Source: Nocardia alba NBRC 108234 (GTDB lineage Bacteria; Actinomycetota; Actinomycetes; Mycobacteriales; Mycobacteriaceae). From it: DNA of 64,000 nt. Under the pieces are notes generated by a model. The model saw only the letters and a list, made by a program, of their open reading frames with translations. It was not told the origin of the DNA and made no database searches. Location of the stretch: positions 1-64,000 of the forward strand of contig NZ_BDAX01000008.1 of NCBI RefSeq assembly GCF_001612665.1, written 5' to 3'. A program made the position numbers and the translations under genes. This document shows positions 20,966 through 32,700 of this stretch, piece by piece; position 1 is the first letter of the stretch, and each line of letters starts with the position of its first letter.

Positions 20966-22309
20966 TCAGCGTTCGACGAGCTTTCGTACCGAGGCGGGCA
21001 GCTCGCGGGTGCGCTGGTACGGACCCGACACGGCAGCACCGTAGGGGCGGGCGAGCAGTGTGCGGGCGATCTCGCTGACCTCGTCGGTGGTGACCGCGTC
21101 GATGCGCGCCAGCGTCGCCGAGACACTGCGGTGGTTGCCGTAGCTGAGTTCGCTGCGGCCGATGCGGTTCATCCGGGAGGCCGAGTCCTCGAGGCCCAGC
21201 ACCAGCCCGCCGCGCAAAGAGCCCTTGGCCCTTGCGCATTCGGCATCGGTGACACCATTGGCGGCGACCTCGTCGAGCACGTTGCGCGCCAAGGTGGTGA
21301 CCTGGCCGAGGTTTTCGGGCTGGCAGCCGAGCGAGACCGAGAACGCGCCGGTGTCGGCGAAGGTGTCGACACTCGAGTACACCGAGTACGCCAGGCCGCG
21401 TTCTTCCCGAATACGTTGGAACAGGCGCGAACTCAGCCCGCCGCCGACGATGGTGTTGAGGATCGACAGCGGCCAGCGCTGTTGGCCTTCGTGCCTGCCG
21501 AACGCTCGCACACCGAAGGCGAGGTGGGTCTGTTCGCTGTCGCGGTTGATCCTGATCAGGCCGGGGGCGCCCTGAGCGCGGAACTTGCCTTCGCGGCGCG
21601 GCGCGGGTTCGGCGGCGGTGTCCAGGTGTGGTCCGAACGCGCGCCGCACCAACTCCACCACCCGATCGTGGGTCACATTGCCCGCCACCGCCACGACCAT
21701 GCGCTCGGGCCGGTAGCGGCGCTGGTGGAACCCGCGCAGTTGGGCGGCCTGCATGTTCTCGATGGATTCGACGCTGCCGATGACCGGGCGCCCGATGGGG
21801 TGGTCGCCGAACATCGCGGTGAGGAAGGAGTCGGCGACCAGGTCCTCGGGGTCGTCGTCGCGCATCGCGATCTCTTCCAGGACCACCTGGCGTTCCACGT
21901 CGACGTCGACCGCGCGGCACAGCCCGTTGAGCACCACATCGGCGACGAGGTCGACCGCGAGCGGCAGGTCCTCGTCGATGACATGGGCGTAGTAGCAGGT
22001 CTGTTCCTTGGCGGTGAACGCGTTGAGTTCGCCGCCGACCGCGTCCATGGACTGCGCGATATCCAGAGCGGTCCGCGTCGGGGTCGCCTTGAACAGCAGG
22101 TGTTCGAGGAAGTGCGCGGCGCCGGCCACGGTGGGGCCCTCGTCGCGTGATCCGACCCCTACCCACACCCCGATGGACGCCGAGCGCACCGCGGGTACGT
22201 GTTCGGTGACCACGCGAAGGCCGCCGGGGAGCACGGTGCGGCGCACCCCACCGGCTTGGACATCGTCAGCGGATTCGATATTCGATTCGGTCAACTTCGG
22301 CTTGTCCAC
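20966..22309 (-). CDS. pepR: M16 family zinc metalloprotease PepR
   Basis: This 447-residue (with this start) M16 peptidase has the inverted zinc motif H-x-x-E-H as HFLEH at residues 66-70, with downstream acidic EEIAMRDDDPEDLVAD supplying the third ligand. The second half holds the R/Y pair seen in GGGLSSRLFQRIREERGLAYSV. Actinobacterial PepR is a cytosolic processing peptidase, usually just downstream of gpsI (pnp). Here the NRPS intervenes. The start is uncertain: GTG codons at 22309, 22375 and 22405 each follow an identical GAGGATCGG, produced by a repeat array, and another GTG is at 22471. The one at 22309 gives the normal family length. Confidence 0.85.
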   Translation of the reverse strand: MDKPKLTESNIESADDVQAGGVRRTVLPGGLRVVTEHVPAVRSASIGVWVGVGSRDEGPTVAGAAHFLEHLLFKATPTRTALDIAQSMDAVGGELNAFTAKEQTCYYAHVIDEDLPLAVDLVADVVLNGLCRAVDVDVERQVVLEEIAMRDDDPEDLVADSFLTAMFGDHPIGRPVIGSVESIENMQAAQLRGFHQRRYRPERMVVAVAGNVTHDRVVELVRRAFGPHLDTAAEPAPRREGKFRAQGAPGLIRINRDSEQTHLAFGVRAFGRHEGQQRWPLSILNTIVGGGLSSRLFQRIREERGLAYSVYSSVDTFADTGAFSVSLGCQPENLGQVTTLARNVLDEVAANGVTDAECARAKGSLRGGLVLGLEDSASRMNRIGRSELSYGNHRSVSATLARIDAVTTDEVSEIARTLLARPYGAAVSGPYQRTRELPASVRKLVER

Positions 22310-22316
22310 CCGATCC

Positions 22317-22478
22317 TCGACAACAGTGTCCTCCCCGGACTCGGTCCGCGCTTCGACGTACTTCGACCTCGTCACCCGATCCTCGATGTGCTCGGACCTC
22401 GTCACCCGATCCTCGACGACGTTGTCCTCATGGGGCCAGGTTCGCGATTCGATGTGCTCGGACCTCGTCACCCGATCC
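22317..22478. repeat. 66-bp/30-bp repeat array at the 5' end of pepR
   Basis: A 30-base unit occurs at 22353-22382, 22383-22412 and 22449-22478; the last two copies are identical and the first matches at 26 of 30. The 36 bases before the first and third copies (22317-22352 and 22413-22448) also resemble each other, giving a 66-base repeat split by one extra 30-base unit. All spacings are multiples of three. Read on the minus strand, two of the three 30-base units are preceded by GAGGATCGG and each carries a GTG, a ribosome-site-plus-start cassette; the same cassette recurs at 22309. If translated they give the decapeptide DRVTRSEHIE and variants. Confidence 0.85.
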
Positions 22479-22589
22479 CACCGGACGGCTGTGCTGGCAT
22501 GGTTCCTCGACCTCTCGAACGGGAGCCGGCGACGTGCGCGTAGTGCCTCATCGTGCGCCGCAGCAGGCGCGACGGCCGGCTCCGCGATT

Positions 22590-25500
22590 CTATGCGCCCA
22601 TCGCCCCCGCCCGCGCATCGGCCCTCGAGGCCGGGTCCCGGCCCACGAGCCCGTGCGTACCTGATCCGTCGAGGACACTCGCGATCGCGGCCAGCGCGGC
22701 CTCGCCCGCCATCGCCCAGTGCGTGGCGTCGATGCGGTACCGGTGGACGACACCGTCGACGGCGGTGACCCAACTCGCCGCGCCGCGCGAACCGCTGGGG
22801 TCGTCGACGGCGGCGGCGAAGTAGACGAGGTCACCGTCGAAGCGACGCGGCCGGTAGTCGTCGACCATCCCCATCGAGGCGGTGGCGGCGTCGATGATGC
22901 GGGCGATGCGCCCGCGATCGAGTGCCGCCAGCGGTCCGCCGAGATCCGCGGCCGCGGCGGCGAGGCCGTCGGCGTCGAACGCGAGATCGGTGCCGGCCAG
23001 CCCGCCGAGCAGGTCGCCGACGGTGGGCATCGAGGTGTCCTCCGGTCCGTCGCCGAGCCAGCTGTCCATCATGGCCAGCTGCGCCACCTGGTCACCGTCG
23101 GCTTGCAGACCGGTGGCGACGGCGTGGGCCAGCAGCCCACCCAGCGACCAGCCGAGCAGGTGGTACGGCCCTTCCGGCTGTACCTCGCGGATGGCGGCGA
23201 TATAGCGGCGTGCCCAGTCCTCGATCGTGGCGGGCAGCGGTTCGTCGGCGGTGAGGGCAGGCGATTGCAGACCGTAGATCGGGCGCTGCGGTGCGAGGTG
23301 GCGCGCCAGTCCGGCGAACGACCAGGACACCCCGCCGACGGGATGGATGCAGAACAGCGGCGCACCGGTGCCGCCCGCGCGCAGCGGGAGCAGCACCGCG
23401 AAAGCGTCGTCGCCCGAGTCGTCGCCCGAGTCGTCGGCGCGCAGCCGTTGCGCGACGACGGCGGGCGTCGGGTCGGTGAAGAACCAGGCCACCGGCACCG
23501 CGTGGCCCAGCGCCTCGCTCAGTCGCGACGACAGCTGGACCGCGGTGAGCGAGTTGCCGCCGAGATCGAAGAAGTTGTCGTCCATGCCGATCCGGTCGAG
23601 CCCGAGGACCGCGGCGAACGCGCCCGCCACAAGCCGTTCGGTCTCCGTGATCGGCGCCCGGTAGCTCGCGCGGCGCAGTTGCGGACGTGGCAGGGCGTCG
23701 CGGTCGAGTTTGCCGGAGGCGTTCACGGGCAACGCATCCAGCTCGAGCACCACGGCGGGCACCAGATATCCGGGCAGTTCCGTGGCGAGCGCTGCCCGTA
23801 GCGCGGCGGCGTCGAATATCGAACCACCCTGTGTCGCAACGGCATCAGCCGCGAATCCAACTCGGGCACCGGGATCTGCGTCGAACTCGTGGTCGCGCGA
23901 TGTCACCACGTAGGCGACAAGCCGATCGGCGCCGACCCCGGCCACCACGGCGGCCGCGGCCTGCGCGACCCCCGGCTGCCGACCCAGCGCGGCTTCGACC
24001 TCGCCGAGTTCGATGCGCTGGCCGTTGAGCTTCACCTGTAGATCGGCGCGACCGACGTATTCCAGTGCCGCGCGGTCCGTGCCACGCAGACGAACGAGGT
24101 CGCCGGTGCGGTACATCCGCGCACCGGGCACGCCGAACGGATTCGGGACGAACCGCTCCGCGGTGAGTTCGGCGGCCCCGATGTAGCCGTGCGCGAGTTG
24201 CGCGCCACCGACATACAGCTCACCGGTCACCCCGGGCGGTACCGGACGCATCCTGGCATCGAGCACGTAGAGGCCCGTATTCCACACCGGCGTGCCGATC
24301 GGCACCGTGACGACATCGTCATCGGTCACCCGGTGAGCACTCACCTGCACCGTGGTCTCGGTCGGCCCGTAGAGGTTCACCACCTGCGCGCCGGTCAGGG
24401 CGCGCACCTGCTGTGCCAGCGCGGCGGGCAATGCCTCGCCACCGGCGAACACCCGCCGCAGCGTCGCGGGCGCGGTGCCGTTGCCTTCGGTCGCCGCCTC
24501 CCGCACGTGCGCCACATAGGCCGCGAGCAGGGTCGGGGCGAATTGCACTGTGTCGACCCGATGTTCGGCGATCAGTGCGGCCAGGTAGGCCGGGTCCCCG
24601 TGCCCACCGGGCCGGGCGATGACAGTGCGGGCGCCCACTCGCTGCGGCAGCAACAGCTCCCAGATCGAGGCGTCGAAGGTGATCGGCGTCTTGTGCAGCA
24701 CGGTGTCACCGGCGGCGACACCGAACTGCTGTGCCAGCCAATCGAGTTGGTTCACGATCGCGCGGTGCGCGACCCCGACGCCCTTGGGCAGGCCGGTCGA
24801 TCCGGACGTGAAGATCACGTACGCGGTGTGTTCCGGGAGCAACGGCGACACCCGCTCGGCGTCAGCGATCGGCGCGACCGCGAAACCCGCGAGATCGACG
24901 GTGTCGAGCGCGATCACCTCGTGCCCGCGCAGCGGCAGGTCGGTGGCGTCGCCGCCGGTGGTGAGCACACAGACCGGTTGCGCGATCCGCAGGACACGGG
25001 TGATCCGCTCGGCCGGGTGATCCGGATCGATCGGCACGTAGGTACCGCCCGCCGCCAGCACCGCGTACAGACCGACGAGCAAGTCGGCCGAGCGCCGAAT
25101 CGCCACCGCCACCGAGTGATCGGGCCCGACACCGTGTTCGATCAGATGGCGTGCGAGCCGGTTCACCCTCGCCGCGAATTCGGCGTAGGTGAGCACTGTG
25201 TCACCGTCGACGAGCGCGACGGAATCAGGTGTCGCGGCGGCTCGGCGATCGAACGCTGTCGGCAGCACGCCGGCCGTGCCTGCCCACGCCGTATCGCCCG
25301 CACCCGGCATCTCCTCAGATGCGGCCGCGATCCCCCGCGCGTCGCTACCCGGATGCGCGGTGTCACACCAGTTCTCGAGTGTCCGGCGGTCGCTGTCGGT
25401 GAGCAGGTCGATGTCACCGACCGTCGCTGCCGGGTTCGCCGTGACCGCGTCGAGCACCCGCACGAAGCCGTCGGTGATGCGGGCGGCCGTCGCCGCGTCG

Positions 25501-26740
25501 AACAGATCGGTGGCGTAGGTCAGGCTCACCGCGCAGCCGCCGTCGTCGGTGTCGGTCAGGACGAGATCGAGGTCGAACTTGGCGATGGCGGCGTCGGCGT
25601 CCAGTCCGGTCACGGTGAGGTCGGGCAGGACCACCTCGGCGGGGTTCGCGGCCAGGTTCTGGAAGGCCAGCATCACCTGGAACAGCGGGCTGTGCGCGGT
25701 CGAGCGGTTCGGGTCGAGCACGTCGACCAGTCGTTCGAAGGGCACCTGTGCGTTCTCGAAGGCATCCAGGTCCACCCGCCCGGTCTCGCGCAGCAGCGTG
25801 GCGAACGAGACGGCGGGGTCGACCCGGGTGCGCAGCACCAGCGTGTTGACGAACATGCCGACCAGATCGTCGAGGGCCTGCTCGCCGCGCCCCGCCACCG
25901 GGGTGCCGATCGCGATATCGCCGGTGCCGCTGAGCCGGGCGAGCAACGCCGCCAGCGCGGCGTGGGCCACCATGAACTCGCTCACGTCGGCGCGACGGGC
26001 CACCTGCGCGACCCGCTGCCAGACCCGCCGCGGCACCACGGTGTCGATTCTGGCGCCACGATGCGAGGCGGCGGCCGGCCGTGGGCGGTCTGCGGGCAGT
26101 TCGAGCAGCCCGGGCAGTCCGGCCAGTTCGGTGCGCCAGAATCGCAGTTGCCGCGCGGCGACCGACTCGGTGTCGTCCTCGCTGCCCAGCACCGCGCGCT
26201 GCCACAGCGTGTAGTCGGCGTACTGCACGCGCAGCGGCGCCCACGCGGGTGCGGTCCCCGCGCGCCGGGCGAGGTAGGCGACAGTGGTGTCGCGCAGCAG
26301 TGGCCCGGCGGAGAACCCGTCGGCGCTGATGTGGTGGATCACCACGACCAACACCACTTCGTCCGCCGCGCAGCGCAATACGCGGACCCGCACCGGCGGC
26401 GCGAGGGTGACATCGAAGCCGCGCCCGATCTCGGCCGCCACGATGGCTGGTACCGCGATGGGGTCGACGGTCTCCACCACCGGTGTCGGCACGAACTCCC
26501 ACACCGCCTGGTGTCCGATCCCGTCCAAGGCGGGGTAGGCCGTGCGCAGCACCTCGTGCCGGTCGAGCACATCGGTGACCGCGGCGGCCAGCGCGTCGGC
26601 GTCGACGTCGCCGGTGAGCCGCACCGCGATCGGGATGTTGTACGCGGCGGACTCGGGATCGAGGCGGTTGAGCAGCCACATGCGCTGCTGGGCCGCCGAC
26701 AGTGGGATCCGCGCCGGTCGTTCGCCCGCGGTCAGGGCGA
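22590..26740 (-). other. NRPS module 7: C-A-T-TE, Gln-like, chain release
   Basis: The C domain has HHISADGFS. The A-domain pocket reads DAWQFGLVQK, nearly identical to module 3. After the carrier (LGGNSLTAVQL, Ser near 7346) a short linker repeats DSGDDSGDD (12-bp DNA repeat near 23408-23440), then the alpha/beta-hydrolase thioesterase with GWSLGG and a late HW catalytic His. TE would release the heptapeptide by hydrolysis or cyclisation; the first Ser hydroxyl could act as nucleophile. Confidence 0.75.
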
Positions 26741-29700
26741 TCCCCGCGCCGCTGCCCGCGGTGGCCGCGAGCACGGCGGCCAGGTCGGCCACGGTGCTCG
26801 CCTCGAACAGGGTTCGCACGGGCACCCGGGTGGCCATGGCCGCGCCGAGACGGGCGGCGACCCGGGTCGCGATGAGGGAGTTGCCGCCGAGTTCGAAGAA
26901 GTCGTCGTCGAGCCCGACCCGCTCGCGCGCGAGGACGGCACCGAACACCTCGGCCACCGCCCGCTGGGCCGCGTCGACCGGTGCCCGGAACGGGCGTGCC
27001 ACGAATTCCGGCGCGGGCAGCGCCGTGCGGTCGAGCTTGCCGGAGGTGTTGACCGGGAACGCGTCGAGCACGACGATCACCGACGGCACCATGTACGACG
27101 GCAGCACCGCACCCACGGCGGACCGCAGCGCGGCGGCATCCAGCGCGACGCCCGGCACGGGCACCGCGTAACCGACGAGCCGGTCACCGGTCGCGCTCGC
27201 CGCGACGACCGCCGCCGCCTGGCTGACTCCGTCCACGCCGCGCAACGCGGACTCGATCTCGCCCAGCTCGATGCGCTGACCGCGGAACTTCACCTGGAAG
27301 TCGATGCGCGCCAGATAGACCAGTACCCCGTCGCGAGTCCACTTCACCAGGTCGCCCGTGCGGTACATGCGTCCGCCCCGGCGACCTCGGTCGGGACCGT
27401 CACCGTCCGGACCGGAGTGCGCATCGGCGCCGAGGAACGGGTCCGCGACGAACCTGTCCGCGGTGAGCCCCGTGCGGCCGAGGTACCCGCGAGCGAGCTG
27501 CTCGCCCGCCAGGTAGAGCTCACCGGCGACGCCCGGCGCGACCGGGCGCAGTCGTTCGTCGAGCACGTACACGCGCGAATTCCCCTCGGGCACACCGATG
27601 GGCACGGTCTGTCCCGTCGCGCCTTCGGCGGGCCAGGCCGTCACCGAGACGGCGGCCTCGGTCGGGCCGTACAGGTTGTGCACCACCGCACTCGATTTCG
27701 CGCGCAACGCACCCACATGCTCGGGCGTGAGCGCTTCACCGATCGCGAGCACCAGCCGCAGTCCGGCCAGCTGCTCGGCCTCGGCGTGCGCGGCGAACAT
27801 CGCCAGCATCGACGGCACGAAATCGACGACGGTGATGCCCCGCGCGGCGACCAGTTCGGCCAGGTACAGCGGGTCGCGGTGCCCGTCCGGGGTGGCGAGC
27901 ACCAGGGTCGCGCCCGCCGCGAGCGGTGCGAAGTAGCCCCAGACCGACAGGTCGAACCCGGCCGCGGACTTCTGCAGGTACCGATCGTCGTCGTCGAGGT
28001 CGTACTGCTCGATGAGCCAGGCGATCTGGTTGCGAATTCCGGCATGGCTCATCGCCACACCCTTGGGGACGCCGGTCGAGCCGGAGGTGAACAGCACGTA
28101 GGCGAGATTCGAATCCCGCAGGGGGGCAAGCCGTTCGACATCCGCGACCGGATGACCCGGGTAACGAGCGGTGTCCACGTCGTCGAGCACGACGACCCCG
28201 CTCGGCCTGGCCGTCCCCGAACCCTCTGTCCCGGTCCCGACGCCAGGGGTCGACGCACCCTGATCGCTACCGATCGACCGGAACGCCGAGTCGGCGACGT
28301 CGACCGCTATCGAACCGTCGAATTCGTCCGCCGCGGTGGTGAGGACCAGGTGCGGTCGGGCTGTGTCGAGGATGCGAGCGATCCGCTCGGCCGGGTGGTC
28401 CGGGTCGATCGGCACATACGCCCCGCCCGCGGTGAGGACCGCGTACATGGCGACGACGAGTTCGGTGGAGCGCCGGATGGCGAGCCCCACCAGGGCGTCG
28501 GGGCCGACGCCCTGGTGGATCAGGTGCCGCGCCAGGCGGTTGACCCGGTTGTCGAGTTCGGCGTAGGTGAGCTCGACGTCGTCGAACACGAGCGCGGTCG
28601 CCTCGGGATTCGCCCGAACCCGCGCGTGGAACGGGGCGAGTAGCGTTGCGGTGCGGTCGATCTCGTAGTCGGTCGCATTCCACTCGGTGAGGATGCGGGT
28701 CCGCTCGACCGGTTCGAGCACCTCGACCGAATCCAACGGTGCGTGCGGCGCCGCGGCGACCGCGGCGAGCAGGCGTTCGAGCCGTCCGGCGATCGCGACG
28801 GCGGTCTCGGCGTCGAACACATCGTGGGCGTAGGTGAGAACGCCGGTGATGCCCGCGGCCGCACCGTCGGCGGTGTACTCGTCGCTGACGATGAGGTGCA
28901 GGTCGAATTGCGACAGCTCGTTGTCGGTGTCAAGTCCCGACACCGTGATGCCGGGCAGGGCCAGCTCGGCGCGCTCGAAGTTCTGGAACGAGAAGCCGAC
29001 CTGGAACAGCGGATGCCGGGCGGTGGAGCGGGCCGGGTCGAGCACCTCGACGAGACGTTCGAACGGCACCTCGGCGTTGGCGTAGACGGCCAGGTCGGTC
29101 GCGCGCTGGCGAATCAGCAACTGCTGGAACGACTCTCCGGCCCGCAGGCGCGTGCGGAAGACCAGCGTGTTGACGAACATGCCGATGAGATCCTCGAGCG
29201 CGGCCGCACCGCGCCCGGCCACCGGCGTGCCGACGGTGATGTCGGCGCTGCCCGTCAGTCGACCGAGCAGTGCCGCGAACGCGGTGTGCACGACCATGAA
29301 CACCGTGGCCCCGGATTCCCTGGCCAGCGCGCTGAGCCGGGCATGGGTGTCGGCGTCCAGGGTCACCGGCACGGTGCCGCCGACCAGCGTCCGTACCGCC
29401 GGGCGCGGTCGGTCCAGCGGCAACGCCAGCTCATCGGGCAGGTCGGCGAGTTCGCCGCGCCAGAAGTCGAGCTGGCGGGCGGCCACCGAGTCGGGATCGG
29501 CTTCGTCGCCGAGCACCGCGCGCTGCCACAGCGCGTAGTCGGCGTACTGCACCGGCAACGGCGTCCACTGCGGCGCCGCGCCGTCGCGGCGCGCGAGGTA
29601 GGCCGTCATCAGATCGCGCACCAGCGGCGGCATCGACGAACCGTCGGCGCTGATGTGGTGCACGACCATGGCCAGCACAGCCTCATCGGCGCTGATCCGA

Positions 29701-32700
29701 TACAGCACCACCTGCCACGGCACCCCCGCCGTGACGTCGAAGGTGGTGGCGGCCAGCGCCGTCACCTCGGCCACGATCCGCGCCGCGGCCAGATCGGTAA
29801 CACGCAGTGCCACACCGGCTTCGGCGGCGGGCAGGATCCGCTGCACCGGGCCGTCGGCCGACTCGGGGTAGTAGGTGCGCAGCACTTCGTGCCGGCCGAT
29901 GAGATCGTCCACGGCGGCGGCGAGCGCGTCGAGGTCGAGCAGGCCGCGCAGTCGCACCGCGATCGGCACGTTGTAGCCGGCCGACTCCGGATCGAACCGG
30001 TTGAGGAACCACATGCGTTGCTGAGCGGGCGAGAGCGGAATCGACGAGGGCCGCTCCCCCGCCACCAGCGCCGGTCGCGCCGCGCCGTGCTCGCCCTCGA
30101 GCGCAGCGGCCAACGCGGCCACCACCGGTGACTCGAAGATCCGGGCCACCGGCACCTGCCGGTGCAAACTCGCCCCGAGCCGCGCCGCGACCCGGGTCGC
30201 GATCAGCGAGTTGCCGCCCAGGTCGAAGAAGTCGTCCTCGGCACCGACCGCCTCGACACCGAGCACCTCGGCGATGACACCGGCCACCAACTGCTCGGAC
30301 GGTGTGCGGGGAGCGCGGAACTCCCGCGCGAGCACTGTCGGCGCGGGCAGGGCCCGCCGATCGAGCTTGCCCGAGGAATTGAGCGGGAACCCGTCGAGCA
30401 CCACGAACGCGCTCGGCACCATGTAGGCGGGCAGTGCCTGCCCGAGCGCGGCTTTCACCGCGCCGAGATCGAGCGGCGCGGCAGCGAGCAGGTAGGCGGT
30501 GAGGTAGTCGCCGGTGCCGTCGTCGCGCACGGTGACCACTGCTCGTTCGACGGCGTCGAGACCGGTGAGGACCGTTTCGATGTCGCCGAGTTCGATGCGC
30601 AGACCGCGCAGCTTCACCTGGAAGTCGGTGCGGCCCAGGTATTCCAGTTCACCGGAGCGGGTCCGGACCACGAGATCGCCGGTGCGGTACATGCGCGCGC
30701 CGGGGGCGCCGAGCGGGTTGGCGACGAAGCGGTCGGCGGACAGGTCGGGACGGGCGAGGTACCCGCGGGCCAGTTGGACACCGGCCAGATACAGCTCGCC
30801 CGGTGTGCCGACGGGAACGGGGCGAAGACGAGCGTCGAGCACGTGCAGGGCCGTGTTGGCCACCGGGGCGCCGATCGGCACCGTGACCGTGTCGGCGTCG
30901 GTGACCTCGTGGAAGCTCACGTCGACCGCGGCCTCGGTGGGCCCGTACAGGTTGTGCACCGCGACACCGGGGATCAGCGCGCGCAGACGTTGGGCGTCGG
31001 CCGCGGGCAGTGCCTCACCGGAGGCGAACACCTGCCGCAGCGACACACACTCCACGGCGCGCGGCTCGGCAAGGAACGCCGCCAGCATCGACGGCACGAA
31101 ATGCGCCACGCCGACACCGGTACGGGTGACGAGCTCGGCCAGGTAGGCGGGATCCCGATGCCCGTCGGGCCGGGCGATCACCAGGGTGGCGCCGATCTGC
31201 AAGGGCCAGAACAGTTCCCACACCGACACATCGAAGGTGATCGGCGTCTTCTGCAGCACGGTGTCGGCCGCGTCGAGCCGGTAGGCGTCCTGCATCCAGA
31301 CCAGGCGGTTGACGATCGCGGTATGGGTGACCGCGACCCCCTTGGGCTTGCCGGTCGAGCCGGAGGTGAACAGCACGTAGGCCAGGTCCGCGCCGCGCAA
31401 CGGCCGGATCCGCTCGGCATCGGTCACCGGGTCGCTCGCGAAACCTGACAGGTCGAGTGTGCCCGGATCGACCACACCGGTGCCGGACTCGACCACACGC
31501 GGGTCGGACTCGACCACGCGCGTGCCTCGCTCGGCCACACGGATACCGGGCTCGACAACGCTCGTGTCCGGCTCGATCCGCGCGGCAGAGGAAACTGTGC
31601 TCGATCTGGTCGCGGGGAACCCTGCGGCGGCCAGCACGCAGACCGGGGCCGCGCTCGCCAGGACGTCGGCGATCCGGTCGGCCGGGTGGTCGGGATCCAG
31701 CGGCAGGTAGGCGGCGCCCGCGGCCTGCACCGCGTAGAGGGCGACCAGCAGGTCGATGCCGCGCGGCAGCCCGACCCCGACGACCGCGCCGGGCCCGACC
31801 CGCTGGGCGATCAGCCAGCGCGCCAGGCGAGCGACCCGAGACCCGAACTCGCCGTAGGTGATCCGCTGCCCCTCGAACTCGAGGGCGACCGCGTCGGGAG
31901 TACGCGCGGCCTGCACGGCGAACATCGAGACCAGCGTCGCGTCGGTGTCGAGCGGGGCCACGGTGTCGTTCCATGCCGCGAGCTGCGCGGTCTCGGCGGC
32001 GGTCAGCAGCTCGATCTCGCCGACCGCGATGCTGTCGTCGGCGACGACGGCGCTCAGTATCCGCACGAACCGCGCACCCAACGATGCCACCGTGTCGACA
32101 TCGAACAGATCCGTGGCGTAGCGCAGCCACCCGCGCATACCGGGTTCGCCTGCGGCGCCGACGGTTTCGTTGATCGCCAGCGACAGATCGAACTGGGTGG
32201 TCGCCGCGGGCAACGCGAACTCGTCGACGCGCAGCCCCGGCAGTTCCAGGGTGGTGTCCTCGCGATGTTCGAACGCGAGCATCACCTGCACGATCGGCGA
32301 ATACGCCGTGGAGCGCACCGGATTCAGCTCGTCGACGAGCTGTTCGAACGGTAGGTCGGCGTGCGCGAAGGCACGCAGATCGGCCGCCCGCACCTCGGCG
32401 AGCAGCGCGGCGAACCCGGCGCTCGCGTCGACCGCCGTCCGCAGCACGAGTGTGTTCACGAACATGCCGACGAGGTCGTCGAGCGCGGCATCGGCGCGCC
32501 CGGCGACCGGGGTGCCGACGAGCACCTGCGTGCCCGCGCCGTGCCGGGACAGCAGCACCGCGAACGCCGCGTGCACCACCATGAACGTGGACACCCCGTG
32601 CCTGCGGGCCAGCGTCTCGATCCCCGCCACGACATCGGCGGGCACCTCGAACCCGACGGATCCGCCCGCACCGGTGCGCGCGGCGGGCCGAGCCCGATCC

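Noticed and set aside
24189..28643. Open frame of 1,484 codons on the plus strand opposite NRPS modules 6 and 7
   Set aside because: Same reasons: exact antisense of coding domains, low-complexity Arg/Gly/His composition, no domain.
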